A DNA stretch of 64,000 nt, from the NCBI GenBank assembly GCA_030248135.1, contig JASANC010002691.1:22501-86500 (forward strand). The letters are read 5' to 3'. This stretch comes from Theristus sp. LFF4_11 (taxonomy: Eukaryota > Nematoda > Chromadorea > Monhysterida > Xyalidae). A program made the translations under genes and the position numbers. The notes beneath the pieces are model-generated. The model made no database searches. It had not been told where the DNA came from and worked only from the letters and a program-made list of their open reading frames with translations. This document shows positions 58,534 through 64,000 of this stretch, in pieces; the first letter of the stretch is position 1; every line of letters begins with the position of its first letter.

Positions 58534-61500
58534 TTTTTTTGTTTTTTTATTGAAGGTTGCGATTGCAACTTATGTGGCTCTAGGTCATTTTCGGCAGGTT
58601 GCCAACGGCAATGTTGATTCTTAAGTCACTGTTTCGGTTTAAACACACAGTGCAACCAATTGTTCATTATTTTGCAAAGCTCAAACGCTATTATTCCGAT
58701 GTGTCTGTTTGAGTTTCGTTTAGCTGCTGGTTTGTGGTTAGTAACGACATCAAACCTCAAAATCAACAAGTTTTCAGAAAGTTGCACAGATAAGATTGTG
58801 TGAGCGTGTGTGTACATGTGTGTGTGTGTGTGTGTTTGGTGCTGTGGTGTGTATGCATTTTTGCCGCAATAACATTGGTTTGTTACACCACTCGACTGTT
58901 TTGTTTGAGTCCCAAAGTACAACTTACAACGAAGCTGCAGCTACCACATACTAGCTACATACATACCACATACCACTCACTGTAGCTAGCTAATTGGCTG
59001 CATTTGAATCTTGAGAACACACACTGGTTGGTTTGTTTTCCGGCGTCAACTCAGCAGTTATTGCTTTCAAAGCCAGCAAGATGCGTATATACATTATTGT
59101 AGTTTTGCTGTGTGTAACTTTGATGGAAAGTTGCAACCGCACACACACTATGTTTTGTTTGTTCAACTTTGCAAGCAGTACCCACAGTAAACTTTCACGG
59201 CACAGTAAACTTTCACGGTTGCAGTGCAACTCAACTGTATCAATCCTCTGCCGATGCACTGTAAAGCGATGCACATCTGTTTTCATACTGTTTTGCTTGT
59301 TGAACTGGCTTTTATGTAAGCTATTTAACCGGCCAGGCAACAGTAAGAGTATTCGGGTGGCAGAAGTATTCAAAGTTAAAGAGATGTACGTACGTACATA
59401 CAAGATGTGTACATGTTATACTAATGACGGAAAACGGGATTTTTTAGATTTTTTTCAAAATAAATAGCTGAAGCTTTTTCAGGGTTTGAGTTCGAGAGTT
59501 TATAAACTTTTCCGATCCGCTGATGTGGTATCGCTCTCTTAAACAACTGAAAAACCTCAATAGTCAACATTGTGATTTTACTGAACATTTTATCAGACAA
59601 TTAATCAGCCAAAGCGTTTTAAAGTATTTTTCAGCGCTGACGGTTCATAAACGTAAAGCAGATTGTTTTTATTCAACTTTGTCTTCGTCTGATGAAGGTT
59701 TCGTAAATTTGAAATGCATTTGTACATGGTATGTTTTGCAAAGTGCGTCACGTCTCACCCTCCCAATTTCACACATTTCACATGTCATTGAAAAAAGTGC
59801 AGATCAACCCGTTACAATACATAAAACTACATATTTTCGTAGAAATAGGCATTTATGTGACAACGTGAAAGTGCCAGACAAAGACCACCTATGTATCTGC
59901 AGTGATTGAGTTGCACAATTTATTTTTGACCAAAAACGTTGCGACAATCAATCGAAAGTGAAATGCACTTTTTTCACGCTTATACATACTTATGCTGGAA
60001 ATATTCACGGATTTTTAAATTATTTCCACGAGACACAATGTCAAAACGGAACTTTTCAGACACAAGATGTAGGTTTTTTGCTCATTCGCAAAATTGTTTC
60101 AAAAAACTTTTCTCATACTTTTTTGCTTTTTTTCTTGCATGATGTAATAAGTTTGAATGTTGGTCCGGTCTTAAGCATGAAATATAGTAGGTATTATGGG
60201 CTATCCAGCCTCAGTGAACTGGAGCAAAGGAACATATACATAAAAACGCAACATTTTCATGGCTTTGTCTTGTTTCGTCGAACAGTTCTGATGTTGCTTG
60301 CTGGTCAAATCAATCCGTTAACGCTAAAAAAATCAATAAATACTATAGGTAAATTTAAATCCACACGTTTTTAGTAACTACACTACGACAGGTTACCTAC
60401 CTATGTGCAGCATGTTAGTTTCAAAGGTTTGCATTGTTTGTTATTGGTACAATATTGTTTATAAAAATCATTGATCATTGCGTTGTATGCGTGTGATTTA
60501 ATCATAATTGCCGGTCTGCCCTTCGGCCTTAAATCAACTTTACGTATCTAAAACTATTTAAACACAATTTTTTTCGAAACATAAACAGGACAGTAAAGAA
60601 CAAAGATTCTTTGTTATCGTTGTCTGCAAGTTTTCTGTTCTCAAACTCAGACTCAATTGAGGTTTGTTTGAATATATTTCTCATTTTGGGGAAATTTTCT
60701 TTGTTTAAGTTGGTTTTTCGTTATTCCAAAAAAAATAATTTAACCGTTCGCTGAGACACTAACATATGTTATTTATATCAGCTCTCACACCACAACCACA
60801 TGTACACTGTGCATGTTGCACATGGCAATCATTGATTAATCAAGTTTCTGAACGCAAAAGTCTTGCTTTAATTCTGATCTTTTTGGTTAAAACATATAAC
60901 CGAGTATACGAAACACGCTATGTGTATTCTAAATCACCAATACCAAAATCTTGATCAATAAACGGAGACCATAAAAACGTTGATTGAGTACTGGTTAAAA
61001 AAGTTCCTGTTTTTTCGTCACAACAGGGTGCATATTAATGGATATACGTTTGGTTTTTGGGCATGTGTTTCAAAATGAAAGATGTACCAATGTACTTTCA
61101 CTACACGAAACTCTTATTCGGGCATTTCATTTCATTCTGACAACATCAGGTTTATCTTTTTTGCCTGGTTTTTCACCCGCTGGCCTCTAATTGTTCTCGA
61201 CTTTTTATGCATTCATCTTCATACGCAATCAGCGACAGAAAAAGTTTTTTCTAGTTTCACGCTCGCATTAAAAATGGAATTCTTGCGAATAATCATTCCA
61301 TACCCACTTTTTTGTTTCAATACGGCGAAAATAGTGCTCGTTTATCGGCGCAATTGTTCCTAATTTTTCCTGTCCGATAGAATAAAAAATTTTGTTTCAC
61401 CTTTTTGCGACACTAAATTTTTGCGACACTTTTCGCCTGGATTTTTGTTCCTCGACCTCCTTCCCCGTTCTGTTGCTGATAACTTGGATATGTTTGCAGA

Positions 61501-63067
61501 AATTCGATTCACTACATTCAAAAAATAGAGTATCATGTCAAATCGTCTTAGTTCATTCCTGACAAAAATGCACACGCAGCGGAAATTCCGAATTTCCTTT
61601 TCTGTTTCTTTCATGTTCACCCGTTTTGTGTTTCTGTTTTTAAAGATATGTACAAACTTTGATGTGTTAATTTATCACTTTCCTTCCAGGTGGTGTGTGT
61701 GCCATTTGTATAATTGAATGTTTTTCCTTGTATATAACGTCTTGTGGATATCTGGACAGACATCTTTGTCTAGTTGTTTAAAAGTTTTTGTCTTCCTTAA
61801 CATAAATTCCATTATTATATTTTTTCTCAATTCAATCCAATTCAACCGCACTTGGTACATTGAAACTCGCATGAACAAAAGTTTTCCTTAAAAAACCAGA
61901 CTTGCTTTGTTTTGTTTTCTATTGTTTATACAACATGTTTCTCTGTTTTTCTGGTTCAACGAAAACCGAATGCATGCAATGAACGTCCTGCAGTTTCTTT
62001 CTATTTTTCAACTCATTCAGCTGTATCAGAAATGTTAAAATAAATATAAACTAGACATTACGCAAGAAAACTGGTTCCTTTGTGCGATGGTCATCTGTAA
62101 CTGTAGGTATGCTGAAGTGACTGAATCAGTGAGACTTGACAATCTCTTATACTGTGTGAAGATGTTAAAAAGTAAGCAATCAGGACTTTAAAATTGAGAG
62201 ACTTTAGAGTTAAAAATAATTTTTTTTAAATAAACCCATAAGTCGTCTAAAAACTTCAATTAAAACAGTTTTGTTTCATTTAAAAAATCAGTATTTTAAC
62301 TAATAAACATGTTGACGTTTGCAAAATTTTAACTTCACGATTAAACACCGGGATAAACGCGCGCACTTCTAATGACTTTTGAAAAATTCGCCAAATCATA
62401 AATCCAACACATCTTCGCGCCATATTGCGATTACAACAGTAGTGCATGTAACGTAGATTTTTTGATTTGTCGTTACGATACAAGCACACACGTTCAGTGC
62501 ATGGCCTTTGCCCCGTTCGCAAGAACAATCCGGTATTGTCTGGGGAGAGATCTTCTTTTTCGTTAAGTATATATTCATGTATTGACAATGACATTTAAAA
62601 ATACATTTTGTTCTGTGTGCGTGTTCAAATTCAGATAAAAATTTCAAAACTCGCAGTGTACACACGCTATGCGAAGTCCAGTTATTTATTATGGAAAAAA
62701 GTGCGTGTAAAGTTGTGTGGTCGTAAAAAGTATCGTTTATTGAACTCAGTTGTCAGGGTGTGAAGTCCTTAGTGCCAAACAAAAACATAAAAACAGCCAT
62801 CATAACATAACCGACTAAATTTTTCACTATTTTTCAGCAATCGTATTCCATTAAGAAAGCAATAAAAGTCAAAAGAAGCGCGACATCCAAAATGTAATGT
62901 AAAATATTAATATGGGATGGATATTACTTAGTTATTAGTATGGTATTATTATCACACAATGAGAGAAACGATGAAATAAACCGACGATTTTGCGGTTAAA
63001 TTTGGCGCCTTAACGGAATTGATTTTGAAAATATTGAAAAACACTTTCGACACTTGTTCGCCCGATC
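58534..63067. other. Divergent intergenic region between mesh-like and MMP genes
   Basis: No exon recognised in 4.5 kb. It should hold both promoters, but I saw no motif I would defend. A (GT)n tract lies at 58806-58838, and a GTAC/ACAT-rich patch near 59380-59410. Many short frames are present, none with a recognised family. Confidence 0.55.
58806..58838 (+). repeat. GT dinucleotide microsatellite
   Basis: A run of TG/GT repeats with a few interruptions, 270-300 bases upstream of the mesh-like start codon. Ordinary simple-sequence repeat. Confidence 0.85.
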
Positions 63068-63754
63068 ATGACAACCCGGTGGTCAATGATTATATTTCTG
63101 GTCGCGTATGTTGGCGTCGTAACACATATCCACGGTGCCCCATTGCCGTCCGGTGTGAAAGTGAGTTTTCGTTTCTTTAAATTTTAATTTGAAGATCCGC
63201 TAATATTCTCATATGCTGAGTTCATGGCAAGCAAAATGCATTATTCGACTGCATCTAAGTATCGTATTTACTTGAGAACACTGTTTTCGTACTTGATTGA
63301 GATCGAGACTAACGTCTGTACGTACAGTCGAACTTTAACTTAAAGGGAATCAGCTGATTGGTTGGTGGTCACGTGGATGAAAGCATGAATCACGTGACCA
63401 CTAACGGCTATAAATGCTGATTCCCTATAATTTAGAGTTCGACTGTAGATTAATATCTGTCTGGCAAATCAAACGATTATTGCAACATCCAATTTGTTCA
63501 TTTTCATTTTCCCTGATTTCATCTCATCCAGGCCTATCTAGTCAAATACGGCTACTTATCGTCGCCGGGGAAGCACAGTTATAACGAGCTACAGACAGCG
63601 ATCAGCGACTTTCAAGACGATGTCGGTCTGAAAGTGACCGGAAAACTTTCTGACAGCACGATTAAACTGATGACAAAGCCGAGATGCGGAAATCTAGAGC
63701 CACATCATCATTCTTCAGCTTCAACAGACGATCGAACGAGAAGGAAACGATTCG
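63068..63754 (+). CDS. Matrix metalloproteinase, first two exons (3' partial)
   Basis: Secreted zinc protease of the matrixin family. Exon 1 (63068-63160) encodes a signal peptide (SMIIFLVAYVGVVTHIHG). Exon 2 (63532-63754) encodes a peptidoglycan-binding-like prodomain (AYLVKYGYLSSPG, AISDFQDDVGLKVTGKL) and the cysteine switch PRCGNLE (usual PRCG-x-PD/x-D). Then comes RTRRKRF, a furin-type RRKR site placed where furin-activated MMPs have it. The frame stays open across the junction (phase 1 at 63754, donor GTCAGT). The catalytic HExxH and any hemopexin domain lie beyond the window. The switch has Leu-Glu where Pro/Val-Asp is usual. Confidence 0.88.
63324..63450. mobile_element. Small palindromic MITE in MMP intron 1
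   Basis: TACAGTCGAACT at the left and its inverse ending CGACTGTA at the right, nearly palindromic over 125 bases, including GTCACGTG and AGGGAATCAGC / GCTGATTCCCT. The same end sequence as the 36943-37736 element, so a short member of that family. Confidence 0.85.
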
Positions 63755-64000
63755 GTCAGTTTATTATCTTGAACGTGTAACTTTGATTAAATGAAAGCCC
63801 GCGTTTTCCTGCGTTTCGGGGTGGAGATCAATGGTTCCGCCTGATATAACAAAGATGTAGGCCTGTCTTATCAGTTTAACCAAACCAACCAATAAATGGT
63901 CAGGTTATAATAAAAGATAGTTTTTGTTTCGCGTTCTTTTGTTTATCTGCTGAATGTGAAAACTCAACCATTGAATAATCGGGTTAGTAAATAATAGTTA

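Noticed and set aside
58806..58838. GT tract as a regulatory element of the mesh-like gene
   Set aside because: Simple repeats are common, and nothing in the sequence ties it to regulation.
59033..60374. Several 130-145 codon frames in the 58.5-63 kb spacer
   Set aside because: Overlapping frames on both strands, AT-rich composition, no splice-supported continuation or family match.

Overview
This window looks like nuclear DNA of an invertebrate animal. Genes are split by many introns, the surrounding DNA is AT-rich, and transposon-derived repeats fill the introns and spacers. The protein families are animal ones (TMEM132, a mesh-type NIDO/AMOP/VWD/sushi protein, a matrix metalloproteinase). 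Introns are mostly a few hundred bases with TTTCAG- or TTTGCAG-like acceptors. An ecdysozoan, possibly a nematode with a large repeat-rich genome, is my best guess; the species cannot be fixed from sequence alone. I rebuilt six genes by hand from splice signals, reading-frame phase and similarity to remembered families.

Layout. (1) 153-3518 (+): SIRT6-type sirtuin, 5' end outside the window. (2) 4304-12722 (+): MRPS9 (uS9m) with a mitochondrial presequence. Its ninth intron (4.3 kb) holds a terminal-inverted-repeat element and a 149-bp satellite of 12 units. (3) 13244-22217 (+): AASDH-type protein (adenylation domain, carrier domain, PQQ-like beta-propeller repeats), with a fold-back transposon in one intron. 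(4) 22218-35969: no gene seen. It holds a fold-back element of about 6.5 kb (22988-29498) with its own 149-bp tandem repeat and nested insertions, and a mariner-type remnant. (5) 35970-47228 (+): TMEM132-family membrane protein whose introns carry at least four further mobile elements. (6) 47705-58533 (-): mesh-like junction protein, convergent with TMEM132. (7) 58534-63067: spacer without a recognised gene. (8) 63068 to the window edge (+): start of a matrix metalloproteinase, with signal peptide, cysteine switch and furin-type site.

The first three genes lie head to tail with spacers of 0.5-0.8 kb. The second and third each have a good 3' splice site just upstream of the ATG, which would fit trans-splicing or a 5' UTR intron. 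They are housekeeping genes (chromatin NAD enzyme, mitochondrial ribosome, acyl/aminoacyl adenylation). The right half encodes cell-surface or secreted proteins (TMEM132, mesh, MMP).

The most interesting signals are not genes: a CCAATCAG motif (NF-Y-like) spread through introns and spacers far above chance; two apparently unrelated satellites sharing a period of exactly 149 bp; a small dispersed element ending in a hairpin with a compensatory base-pair change; nested transposons whose empty sites can be read inside the same window; and many 5' splice sites with T at +3.
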